47,870 bases of DNA from a virus, in IMG/VR virus record IMGVR_UViG_3300032285_004437, positions 1-47,870 of that record; one strand, 5' to 3'. Under the pieces are notes generated by a model. That model saw only the letters and a list, made by a program, of their open reading frames with translations, was not told where the DNA came from and made no database searches. The translations under genes were made by a program, and so were the position numbers. Below are positions 6,658-15,040 of the stretch, one piece after another (within the stretch, counting starts at the first letter, position 1; every line of letters begins with the position of its first letter).

Positions 6658-8949
6658 TCCAGACCCATATTTATCTTTATTAATTCCCAAAAATCCAAAT
6701 ACACCATGTGCGGTAAGTATTCCTCTAGCAGCCAAAGCAAATTCAGCTGCGGTTAATCCTGGATATTGTAAGTAACCGGGTCTACCTGGAAGTAAGAAAT
6801 AGTTTCTTATCTTATCATCAGTCCAGCCTTGATCTTTTAGTCCTCTAATCTGAGCTGCCAATGCGCTAATCATTGCAGATCCAGTCAAGACGCTAGTTCT
6901 AGGATTGAATCTCGGTCTCGTAGAACCTGTTGGACCGATAACTATAGGTTTAACACCTTTAATTATAGGCTTAGGAGCTATTATCTCTATAGGCTGTGGA
7001 GCTGATGTTGCACCTGTTGCCCCCACAGCTCCAGCTGGTCCTGTTGGTGCTATAGGTGCTACGATCTCTACCTCTCCCTCTTTCTTCCAATATCCCCAAT
7101 ACATCACACTAGCAGGAAGACTAGCGGTTGTGGATACTGATGCAGCTGCAGTGTCTGTGGTTTTAATAAAAGTCGAAAGCATATCTGCTGATCTCTGATC
7201 ATTACCTGATATTGTGGTTGCTCCCTGTGCAACTCCGCTGAGATTAGAGCCAGTAGCTCCGGGAGTTAAATTCCCACCATTGACAATAAAGAACCTTCTA
7301 TCAGTAAACGCAAGTACCTTAGATGAAACAGACTCGTCAACTTTAAAAGCAAGCTCCCCACCAGCGGGTCTAGCAATAGTATTATCTAGAAGGGCTGGCA
7401 CATACGTTTTTTTACCTTGCTGGTCAACAAAAACCATATTATAATTACCAGAGCTACTGAGATCTATCGCTACTGGATTACCCTCTGTTCCTGCTTTTAA
7501 GAATTGAAATTTATAGTAGTTGTCAAATGGGGAAATGTTGATAGTTAGATTCCCGCTTCCAAAGGCTGTAGTCTGAGCTTGTCCGCTGTTTTCAGTTAGA
7601 GTTCCAGTGTGCATAGAAAGATTCTTAAGCGTAGCTGTAACATTATATTGCTGAATGAAAACATTGGTAAACTTATAAATGATCTTAGGAGCTGGTGCTA
7701 CAAATCCTCCCAGCTTAATCTGAGGTTGATTGTAAACGCGATTGTATATTTTTTGAACCTGCGGGAAATCACTAAGTTTAATAGGAGTTATATTCATACC
7801 CCATTTAGCTGGATTATTAGAAGAGTATGTAGCAATTCTGATAACGCTAGATTGATCTTTACTATTGATCAATGACATGGTGTATCTTAGAAAAAAACTA
7901 GATGAATAAGCTGCATTTCTCACTATTGGTCTATAATAGTTTGGGGTATCGTATGCAGTTGTTTGGATTGATTGGAATTGTGAGGTCTCTATAATAGCTG
8001 CACCAATCTGTTCTAGAACTTCTATTTTGTGATTTATATAGTAGCTGTTTCCTAAAGAATTTTGGAAGAGAATAAAATCCTCAATAAATCCCTCGTTATC
8101 GGTTGCAAAGTATTCAAAGAATTGACCTTTATCAGATTCTTGAATATGGGCTCCTATATTGCCAAATGGATCTTCCTCCTCTAGGGAGAGAAGTCCTATT
8201 CTAGCAGTGTCATATCTTGGATACCCATCATAATCACCGGTGCTCTGTATCTGCCAAACCGAAACCCTCATTGGAGCTCCGTAATAAAAGCCATATCCAC
8301 TAGCACTTAGCAATCCACCTAAAGAATCAGGTTGATAGTTTGGAGGGGTTGCTATATACTTATCATTCATGTCTTTGAGACTAGGGATCTTGATCTCAAA
8401 GTATTTGTCATAAATGTTTGCACCAATAGTTACCGGAGAAGGATTTAGTGTGTACTTTTGCTCAGTTCCTTTCTTAAGTATGATCTGAGATGCTGTCACA
8501 TACTTAGAGTTTGAATCCTGAAAATCTATACCTAGAATAATTCCATCAATGTTCTGTAAATTGTAACCAGCTCTAACGTGATACCTAACAGTGTCATAAA
8601 CCACACTAAGATTGTAAGGAAATGTTACAGGAAGATTCACACTGCTAGTTAGCTTATCAGAGTAATCATTAAAGGGAATAATAAAATTAGAACTTAAAGA
8701 AACAAATGAGTTTTCAGCAATTCTAACCACACTATCTATTACTGTGTTCTGAGTGGTGCTATAATTTACATCTGGATTGAAGATCTGTACAGAGTTATCC
8801 ATATAGCCATTCACCAGCTTATCGAACCCAACTTTAGTAGCTCCAGTGTTGGTGAAGTGAGTTTCTGGGTTAGGCTGATCTGCGTACATGTATTCCATTA
8901 GGAGATACGGGGTAAGCTGAACATATTTTGATGTGGTGGTAAATGCCAT
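6250..8949 (-). CDS. Large virion protein (899 aa) ending in a Hint (intein-like) domain
   Basis: Residues 1-760 look like a beta-rich phage structural protein: aromatic-rich N-terminus (YVQLTPYLLMEYMYADQP), many Ser/Thr/Asn-rich strands, and a short collagen-like stretch (TGPAGAVGATGA) near residue 650. I do not recognise its exact role; a tail or fibre protein is likely. The last ~135 residues form a Hint domain: nucleophile C765 in GCPTPDMNILL, a block-B histidine in VTISDSHKF, and a block-G ending GIISHN (H892-N893) followed by only six residues, KLLFNR. There is no endonuclease insert and no Cys/Ser/Thr after HN, so this resembles a bacterial intein-like (BIL) domain rather than a splicing intein. 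It precedes the tube-like gene and follows a small coiled-coil gene. Confidence 0.8.
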   Translation of the reverse strand: MAFTTTSKYVQLTPYLLMEYMYADQPNPETHFTNTGATKVGFDKLVNGYMDNSVQIFNPDVNYSTTQNTVIDSVVRIAENSFVSLSSNFIIPFNDYSDKLTSSVNLPVTFPYNLSVVYDTVRYHVRAGYNLQNIDGIILGIDFQDSNSKYVTASQIILKKGTEQKYTLNPSPVTIGANIYDKYFEIKIPSLKDMNDKYIATPPNYQPDSLGGLLSASGYGFYYGAPMRVSVWQIQSTGDYDGYPRYDTARIGLLSLEEEDPFGNIGAHIQESDKGQFFEYFATDNEGFIEDFILFQNSLGNSYYINHKIEVLEQIGAAIIETSQFQSIQTTAYDTPNYYRPIVRNAAYSSSFFLRYTMSLINSKDQSSVIRIATYSSNNPAKWGMNITPIKLSDFPQVQKIYNRVYNQPQIKLGGFVAPAPKIIYKFTNVFIQQYNVTATLKNLSMHTGTLTENSGQAQTTAFGSGNLTINISPFDNYYKFQFLKAGTEGNPVAIDLSSSGNYNMVFVDQQGKKTYVPALLDNTIARPAGGELAFKVDESVSSKVLAFTDRRFFIVNGGNLTPGATGSNLSGVAQGATTISGNDQRSADMLSTFIKTTDTAAASVSTTASLPASVMYWGYWKKEGEVEIVAPIAPTGPAGAVGATGATSAPQPIEIIAPKPIIKGVKPIVIGPTGSTRPRFNPRTSVLTGSAMISALAAQIRGLKDQGWTDDKIRNYFLLPGRPGYLQYPGLTAAEFALAARGILTAHGVFGFLGINKDKYGSGCPTPDMNILLGDNNWIKAGDITVGIEIYTTHEKTGEWGLYKISHAEKMIQQVLSVKIGDKTVTISDSHKFLTSNNEYISISDLEIGSEIKTLDGLAQLLSKESIGRKDVIKLEVEDAHTYVLEGIISHNKLLFNR

Positions 8950-8978
8950 TTCTTTAATTATTTTCCATTTTTATGAGA

Positions 8979-9251
8979 TTATAGATTAACCTCTTTCTCA
9001 TCTACGGATGACTCGCATTCCCAGGAGAGAGTCATAGGATTCAATTTACCAGGTCCGTATTTTTTAATCATCTTGCTCATGAATTTCTCCTCTTCCGCTC
9101 TGCAGCTCTCAAGCTCAGAGATAAGACTTGAAGAAGATTCTTCTAGATTTTTTATCTCCTTCTCAACTTTAACTATTTCTCCGTGTATAGCTATGTAGCT
9201 TCTAGAAAAATTTAAAACCGTTTCCTTCTCTTTGCTGCTTATTTGTTTCAT
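8979..9251 (-). CDS. Small coiled-coil protein, unknown function
   Basis: A 90-aa protein whose residues about 20-60 form a strong heptad-like, Glu/Lys/Leu-rich helix (VKVEKEIKNLEESSSSLISELESC), so it is probably a coiled coil. The end is short and acidic. It sits between the two Hint-domain virion genes (15-nt and 29-nt gaps), in the same unit. A role as a fibre assembly chaperone or a small structural clamp is possible from context only; no family is recognised. Confidence 0.65.
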   Translation of the reverse strand: MKQISSKEKETVLNFSRSYIAIHGEIVKVEKEIKNLEESSSSLISELESCRAEEEKFMSKMIKKYGPGKLNPMTLSWECESSVDEKEVNL

Positions 9252-9266
9252 AAAATAAATTTTATA

Positions 9267-9740
9267 TTAAATTTCACATTGTAAGGTAGCATAAACATTA
9301 TGGGATAAAACACCGTTTGCATAATAGTTCATAGCTTCCTCATTAACCGTTGAAAACGTATATGTTACTGTCTCTATTTCCATCCTGATTATGTCTTCAA
9401 CTACTAAACCCTTCTTATCGGAAGTTAAGAAAACGTCTCCTATCTCAATAACTTCCGCATCTAAATCGTAAACCATTTTAGTCATCGCTGGGTCAGAAGA
9501 AGTCCATCCTTTATTTATCACATATAAAGGATGCTCAACTGTTGCCTTTAAAGATGTTCCATCACTAAGCTTATATTCATATATATCGCTTCTGATAGGG
9601 GATAGAATCTTCCTAACACCATTAGCAATATTCTCTCCAGTCTCAAAATCAAAAGAAAGAACCAGGTCTCCTACTTTAACATCTTCTATAAGCTTATATG
9701 TCATATCCGCCATAGTAATTAAAGTTCCTGGAGCAAAACA
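9267..9740 (-). other. Canonical Hint/BIL-type domain at the C-terminus of the 778-aa fibre protein
   Basis: Residues 622-769 plus a nine-residue tail. Every Hint block is readable: CFAPGTLI (block A), TVEHPLYV (block B with the TxxH motif) and YANGVLSHN (block G). It follows a Pro/Gly linker and a Cys-Cys pair, where C622 is the expected nucleophile. Length and lack of an insert fit a mini-intein or BIL domain. Confidence 0.88.
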
Positions 9741-11603
9741 GCAGAATGTAATTGTTCCTCCTCCTCCACCAGGCGAAGGTGGCGGTGGTGGGAAATTCGG
9801 ATTAGGAGGTGGTGGTGGAGGTGGTGGAGGTGAACTAACAACCGGCGTAGTAGTCCCGTATCGATTAGTGATATTTATAAATCCAGCACTTCCAGTACAA
9901 GTCTTCCAAAAAATCTTAGGGTTACCGTTAGTTGAACTTGTACCATATGACCAGAAAAGATCAACATAGCTGCATCCATAAAATTGGGTTTGCGTATCTC
10001 TATTCTGAGGAAATTTCATATAATACCTAGTATTAATTGATTGAACCCCTGATGTAAAATTCAAATAATCCCACACTAGGCCAATTATTTTAATCTGAGC
10101 AGTAGCTTTGTTTGAGCTTAGGTCATTCGCAAATATTCTATAGTGAGTAGCGCCAGATCTAGTTGGACTTCCTGCAGCAAATTGATCGTCGAAAAAATTA
10201 GGATCTTGGTTGGTGTAATACAATGGACTAACAGGAGCTGTGGTAGTTGGAACGTAAAGATAGAAAGACCCGGTAGTACCAACCCCTGGCCAAGCTGGAG
10301 TTACCATTATAAAATTAGAATCCCAAAAACTTAATTGGTTACTGAGATTAATTACATTAGAGAGTAGTGTATTACCTCTTCCTATACCTACAGTTCCATA
10401 CTGATAACATGAAGTTAATTGGGGAGCACTTGAAATTCTAATCTCTTTTAGACCTCTTACATTATATAGATAAGGACCAGCAGTTCCCCCTGTTGTAAAT
10501 CCTCCAGTTGACCCAAATATTGTCTGTAAGTATGACCCACTTCCAAAAGCACCTTTAGGTCTAGAAGAAAATATTTGGGCACCATTAGAATCGATAAATT
10601 CAAAAGGATTATTCACACCTTCCGTAACATTCACATTAAGGCCGTATGAGAATGGAGCTCCAGGATTAGATAAGGTCTTGCTAGTATTAAAAGTAATCGT
10701 ATTAGATTCACCTGAAATTATCTTCGTGGGTTCTTTGGCCCAATAATATGAGGGATTAACAACTATATTATTAGTTGTCAAAGAAAAATAAGATCCAGTT
10801 CCTATGGTTGTATTTGAATTAAAATAAAAATCAGAAGTGTGTTTGATAGAAATTCCACTACCTGCAGTAATAGACATTAAATTACCGGTGAGAAGAGTTC
10901 TTGCTGATGATGTATTAACACTTAGTCCCAAAAGTGAATTAATAGTTAAAGGAGCCGATGAGTTAAATCTTAAAGCAACTGAGCTTCCAGTAGACTTCCA
11001 ATAGAAGGAAGGAACTGATGAAGTAACCGATGTTGATTTAATAAAAGAAAATACTGGATTTAAAATTTGATCCTCCGTTGATATTAAAAGTTTAGATCTA
11101 TTAGGATTTGAATTTGTTGAATTCAGTGTTTTATCACTTATAACTAGACTTGTATCTAATTCGTTATAAGGGTTTAATATACCACTGTTATTAAATGCAA
11201 TTGCAAATTTATCAGTTACCCCAGCAGGTCCAGAAATCCCTGAATATGATTTGAAATAATCAGATGAGAAAAGGCTGTATCCAGTATTTGTCCAAGTACC
11301 GGTTGGTCCTAAAATTTTAACATCGCTGGCAGGTGTAGATTCATCAACCCATAAATCGCCTTGAAGAGAAATTGAAGCTGATGGTTGGGTTAACTGATTA
11401 AACCAAAGGGAAGCTCTAGCTCCCGCACCCCCGCTCAATCCTCTTTTTCCCGCTGGACCTGGAAATCCAGTAGGTCCCTTTGCCCCTATGTGACCGTTCG
11501 GCCCAACAGCAAAAGAAAGAATCTGATCAAAATTATAATTGATCTTTTTATCTATCTCTTTTTTAGAGTCTCCCTGGAAAATATATTTTGTATTAAAGTG
11601 CAT
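9267..11603 (-). CDS. Collagen-like fibre protein (778 aa) ending in a Hint domain
   Basis: The N-terminus follows the plan shared by the next two genes: a short strand, GDSKKEIDKKINYNFDQI, then Gly-X-Y triplets (GPNGHIGAKGPTGFPGPAG..) leading to a LWF block. The middle is a long Ser/Thr/Gly-rich beta region typical of phage fibres. Near residues 585-616 there is a Pro-rich/Gly-rich linker (nine and five prolines, then five glycines). The last 157 residues are a canonical Hint domain: C622 in CFAPGTLI, KLIEDVKVGDLVLSFD, the block-B TVEHPLYV, and NYYANGVLSHN (H768-N769), followed by VYATLQCEI. The +1 residue is Val, so this is BIL-like. The 582- and 549-aa paralogues lack the Hint domain. It is probably a late virion gene read from the GATATATA element at 13383-13390. 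Confidence 0.85.
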   Translation of the reverse strand: MHFNTKYIFQGDSKKEIDKKINYNFDQILSFAVGPNGHIGAKGPTGFPGPAGKRGLSGGAGARASLWFNQLTQPSASISLQGDLWVDESTPASDVKILGPTGTWTNTGYSLFSSDYFKSYSGISGPAGVTDKFAIAFNNSGILNPYNELDTSLVISDKTLNSTNSNPNRSKLLISTEDQILNPVFSFIKSTSVTSSVPSFYWKSTGSSVALRFNSSAPLTINSLLGLSVNTSSARTLLTGNLMSITAGSGISIKHTSDFYFNSNTTIGTGSYFSLTTNNIVVNPSYYWAKEPTKIISGESNTITFNTSKTLSNPGAPFSYGLNVNVTEGVNNPFEFIDSNGAQIFSSRPKGAFGSGSYLQTIFGSTGGFTTGGTAGPYLYNVRGLKEIRISSAPQLTSCYQYGTVGIGRGNTLLSNVINLSNQLSFWDSNFIMVTPAWPGVGTTGSFYLYVPTTTAPVSPLYYTNQDPNFFDDQFAAGSPTRSGATHYRIFANDLSSNKATAQIKIIGLVWDYLNFTSGVQSINTRYYMKFPQNRDTQTQFYGCSYVDLFWSYGTSSTNGNPKIFWKTCTGSAGFINITNRYGTTTPVVSSPPPPPPPPPNPNFPPPPPSPGGGGGTITFCCFAPGTLITMADMTYKLIEDVKVGDLVLSFDFETGENIANGVRKILSPIRSDIYEYKLSDGTSLKATVEHPLYVINKGWTSSDPAMTKMVYDLDAEVIEIGDVFLTSDKKGLVVEDIIRMEIETVTYTFSTVNEEAMNYYANGVLSHNVYATLQCEI

Positions 11604-11605
11604 TT

Positions 11606-13354
11606 TTAGAAAGGTGTTGAATTATATGTATAAAGGGTTCCACATTTGGTGGTGTCTTTCCAAGTGCTACCTGGTTTTGTGCCCAGGTTTCCTCCCCATG
11701 CAGAGTAGTAAACCTTAAACCATCTCGAAGTGGATATACTACTAGAATTCGCTATGCTCATTATAGTAAATTCAACTTGGGTTGCTCCATAAGAGCTATC
11801 TCCGCTGATGTCAACAAACTGTCCATTTCCATCATAGGATTGAATAGTCCCGTCGGGCAAAGAGGTTTGATTTCCGGTTGAAAGACCAAGAAATCTAAAT
11901 CTTTGTGTGGGATCAGAAGTTCTTACCCTAACAATAAGGCATTCATTAGAATCTAAAAGACTGAGCCAACCTCCATTATTATTAGCAGGTGGAGTTGCAG
12001 GGGTAAATGATGAAGGTGTCCACAAGCAAATCCCAGCATTTGTTGACGTTGCTATATCAACCACAACATCTATCCCGCTATTGAGAACCGATGCATTTGT
12101 AACAGCGGAAGTGATAGCAACACTAGGTATAACAGGAACCCAATTTGCTGTGACCGCAGTTGCAACTAGACCTACGTAAATATTAACAGTTCCAGGATTT
12201 AAACTGTTATTCACAGATTGAGGGGCCTCTATAGAATCAACTCTTCTATTATAATAATAGTCTCCGTTACCTGAAACGTTGCTTATAACCTTAGTATTTT
12301 TGATATCATTAACTGAAAACAGAAAAGAATTTCTATCATTAGGAACATCAGATCTATGTCTAATATTAGATGAAGTTGTAGCTGTAGTTGAAATCCAAAG
12401 AGCAGGTATTCTTGGGCTCTTAATCGAAGGATTATAATAAAAAAGTCCTCTTATCGGAACGGCGAATTTATTAGAAGCGTACGTTAAATTAGTTGTTGAA
12501 AATGAAGCAGTCCCACCAAACCCAAAAAGGATATCTCCAGAAATGGTTGATCCCACTAAAGATCCACCAGACTGATTAGAGGAAAGTGACATATTAATTC
12601 CGGCAGTTTTAAATAATACTGAAGAAGAATAAGAGGTTAAATTAAAATTAGAACCTGGGGTTTCAACTGAGAATCCATCAAAAGCATCGAACTTTAATCC
12701 ATAGTCAGATCCGGAGGTTGCCCAATAAAATTTGGGGGTTTTAGAATATACAGAAGGGAGATCTTGGTAATCAGCTTTAGCAAATTCCATTATCTTCTTA
12801 TTAACATATGTGGCACTAGCATTAGTTGAGATTACTACTTTAGAGTACTGTGGGTTAAAAGTATATTTGCTATTTCCCGCGGCATTAAAAGTGATATCAT
12901 GCAAAACCAGAGCGTATGAACTAGGATTTGTCGATGTGAAAAAATACCCACTCTTATTAGAAACTCCTGCAGATGTTGAGAGAGGACCAAAAACTCTAAA
13001 AAGATCTTGGGATGTTATATTTGTCCCGTAGAGAGACCATAGTCCAGAATTATACTGATAGACAGTATTATAATTCATAACATCCATCCAAAAGTCACCG
13101 TCAGCTGCACCGTAATATGTTCCTGATGTGGGTTGGGTTGGTCCAACCGTCCATATGCTTCCCCTTTTTCCAGCATCCCCATAAGATCCTGCTGGGCCAG
13201 TTTGACCCTGAGCTCCTTGAGGTCCCCTTCTTCCTAATTTCCCATAAGGACCACCGCCGAAGGTGATAATGTTAGAAAAATTTGCATTGATCTTATCAAC
13301 AAAAACTTTTTGTGAATCACCTTCTTCTATTCTCAATAACTTTAAATCTGGCAT
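11606..13354 (-). CDS. Collagen-like fibre protein (582 aa), paralogue of its neighbours
   Basis: The first 65 residues repeat the module of the adjacent genes: LLRIEEGDSQKVFVDKINANFSNIITF followed by GGGPYGKLGRRGPQGAQGQTGPAG-type Gly-X-Y triplets and a RGSIW block. The rest is a Ser/Thr/Asn-rich beta region with an ending (FTIMSIANSSS..RWFKVYYSAWGG) that resembles the end of the 549-aa paralogue (FTIS..KVYYKAYSS). This is the architecture of trimeric phage fibres with a short collagen-like neck. It is the first gene after a GATATATA element and lies three bases before the Hint-domain paralogue. No Hint domain is present here, which makes it a useful comparison. Its precise position in the virion is unknown. 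Confidence 0.75.
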   Translation of the reverse strand: MPDLKLLRIEEGDSQKVFVDKINANFSNIITFGGGPYGKLGRRGPQGAQGQTGPAGSYGDAGKRGSIWTVGPTQPTSGTYYGAADGDFWMDVMNYNTVYQYNSGLWSLYGTNITSQDLFRVFGPLSTSAGVSNKSGYFFTSTNPSSYALVLHDITFNAAGNSKYTFNPQYSKVVISTNASATYVNKKIMEFAKADYQDLPSVYSKTPKFYWATSGSDYGLKFDAFDGFSVETPGSNFNLTSYSSSVLFKTAGINMSLSSNQSGGSLVGSTISGDILFGFGGTASFSTTNLTYASNKFAVPIRGLFYYNPSIKSPRIPALWISTTATTSSNIRHRSDVPNDRNSFLFSVNDIKNTKVISNVSGNGDYYYNRRVDSIEAPQSVNNSLNPGTVNIYVGLVATAVTANWVPVIPSVAITSAVTNASVLNSGIDVVVDIATSTNAGICLWTPSSFTPATPPANNNGGWLSLLDSNECLIVRVRTSDPTQRFRFLGLSTGNQTSLPDGTIQSYDGNGQFVDISGDSSYGATQVEFTIMSIANSSSISTSRWFKVYYSAWGGNLGTKPGSTWKDTTKCGTLYTYNSTPF

Positions 13355-13382
13355 TTTTCTATTTGTTGATCTTTAACTACAC

Positions 13383-13390
13383 TATATATC
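13383..13390 (-). promoter_or_regulatory. Candidate late promoter element GATATATA (site 2)
   Basis: The minus strand reads CTGATATATAGTG, partly overlapping the stop codon of the 549-aa gene and ending 28 bases before the start of the 582-aa fibre gene. It would allow the Hint-containing fibre unit to be expressed independently of the four upstream structural genes. Confidence 0.55.
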
Positions 13391-15038
13391 AGAAAGTGAA
13401 ATATCCCCCTGTAGCTCCAGGTCCAAAAGCTCCGGTACTTGAACTATAAGCTTTATAATAAACTTTAGTTGATCCGCTAACCTCCCTAGATATTGTAAAA
13501 TCTATGGCTTGTGGTCTAAAGTCTGTCGGGAATGTCGCTGTTCGAGCTGTAACAGTTGCGGATCCGCCTGAGTAAGTTCCAATCCCGAGATATCTAACAC
13601 CAGTATAATTAGAAGCATTGGTGAAATTGTCCCAATAACCCACGTAATTATCGGAGGCCATATAAAATTTTATATCTATTGATTGACCAGGCTGTAATCC
13701 ACCTGTTGATCCCCATCCATAATCATCAGTATTAAAACAAACACCTATATCAGAATATTGATTAATGTTTCCTGGTGCTACGATTATAGTGTTACCGTCA
13801 GTTAAAGATAATAATGGTGATGGGCTTCCTGGGATAGCCAAAAAATACCAGCTAGTGCTAGGGCGAGAACTACTTCCAGTCCCAGAAGCAATCGTCGGTG
13901 TGTTTGTTGTAGGTATAGTTAGACCTTCGTCTACTTTATTTGCTTTTAACTTACCTTTTGTATTAAGATAGAATTTAGTGGCTGAAGTGTTTTCTAGCTT
14001 GAAATGATAAACTGAATTAGAAAGAGTTGATAGAGAATCACCTGATCTCGAGCTTCTCAGACCGGTTGGCCAATCTACATCTCCAGCGGGATTTGTTCCG
14101 TATATCTCTACAGAAGGTACGGATGCCGTAACCTGTGGAGCATTCATCTCCATCGGTTTGGAGTATGTTCCAGATCCACCGGTGATATTCATAAAAGAAC
14201 TTGTGAATATTAGATTTCCTGACGGTGTGGAAAAGTTAAAACCGCCAGTTGCATATATGCCAGAAGTTGCACTACCAATATGCGTTGAGTCAATCTGGAA
14301 AGATGTCGACGGGTTAACATTTAGTAAATCAAACGATGCTGCAAATCCATCACCACTAGCTCCTATCTGAAAAACACCTCCGGGGACTTCGAGATTTAAA
14401 GAGTTGTCACTTGTGGAAAAATTTTTCCATTTAAAAACAGGATGAAGACTATAATCGCTTAAAGCTCCAGACTCTATATTGCTCTTTGAAAACTCAAGTA
14501 GAGGATCTGCATTAACGGTTGGATTTGTTGAAATAACAAATTTTGATAGCGTCTCATTTATGATCTGAGATTCCGGTAATGTATCCGCAACTACAAATGT
14601 GTAATTGTTTGGATATTGTTGATTTTCAACTATAGAATATCCAGTTGTACCAATTGCATATAGACTGTCTATCTTTTGAAAGACGGATCCCGATGAATTA
14701 AGATTATATGTGGTATCCACCCATCCGGAGGAGGTAAATATGTAGATCTCACCTGATGCCGAATTTACCCAGTAATCTCCCTCGTAGATGTCAAAAGCTG
14801 TTCCCCCGATAGGAGCTACATTATTACTTACAAACCATTTAGATCCTCTAGGACCAGTTATCCCCTTACTTCCAGGAGGACCCATTTCTCCTATAGCTCC
14901 CTTAGGACCGTCAGGCCCAGTTAAGCCTTGGCTTCCCCCGTGGAATTCAACCACCTCGTCGAAATTATTGTTCAGCTTATCAATAAGCTGATTCTGATTA
15001 TCCCCGTAATTAAGAGATTTTATATTGGTTCTAGGCAT
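13389..15038 (-). CDS. Collagen-like fibre protein (549 aa), first of three paralogues
   Basis: Starts with the shared module: IKSLNYGDNQNQLIDKLNNNFDEVVEF, then GGSQGLTGPDGPKGAIGEMG-type Gly-X-Y triplets ending in GPRGSKWF. A long Ser/Thr/Gly-rich beta region follows, with a glycine-rich end (FGPGATGGYFTF). It is the last gene of the large structural unit that begins at 27501, two bases after the 1842-aa gene. The three paralogues diverge strongly outside the N-terminal module, consistent with a common virion attachment end and different exposed ends. Confidence 0.75.
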   Translation of the reverse strand: MPRTNIKSLNYGDNQNQLIDKLNNNFDEVVEFHGGSQGLTGPDGPKGAIGEMGPPGSKGITGPRGSKWFVSNNVAPIGGTAFDIYEGDYWVNSASGEIYIFTSSGWVDTTYNLNSSGSVFQKIDSLYAIGTTGYSIVENQQYPNNYTFVVADTLPESQIINETLSKFVISTNPTVNADPLLEFSKSNIESGALSDYSLHPVFKWKNFSTSDNSLNLEVPGGVFQIGASGDGFAASFDLLNVNPSTSFQIDSTHIGSATSGIYATGGFNFSTPSGNLIFTSSFMNITGGSGTYSKPMEMNAPQVTASVPSVEIYGTNPAGDVDWPTGLRSSRSGDSLSTLSNSVYHFKLENTSATKFYLNTKGKLKANKVDEGLTIPTTNTPTIASGTGSSSRPSTSWYFLAIPGSPSPLLSLTDGNTIIVAPGNINQYSDIGVCFNTDDYGWGSTGGLQPGQSIDIKFYMASDNYVGYWDNFTNASNYTGVRYLGIGTYSGGSATVTARTATFPTDFRPQAIDFTISREVSGSTKVYYKAYSSSTGAFGPGATGGYFTF

Positions 15039-15040
15039 CT

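Noticed and set aside
9580-9587. GATATATA copy inside the Hint domain of the 778-aa gene
   Set aside because: It is intragenic with no gene start nearby, so it is probably a chance match in AT-rich DNA.
9267-9740. Classical splicing intein in the 778-aa protein
   Set aside because: There is no long downstream extein and the residue after HN is Val, not Cys, Ser or Thr; a BIL-type terminal Hint domain fits better.
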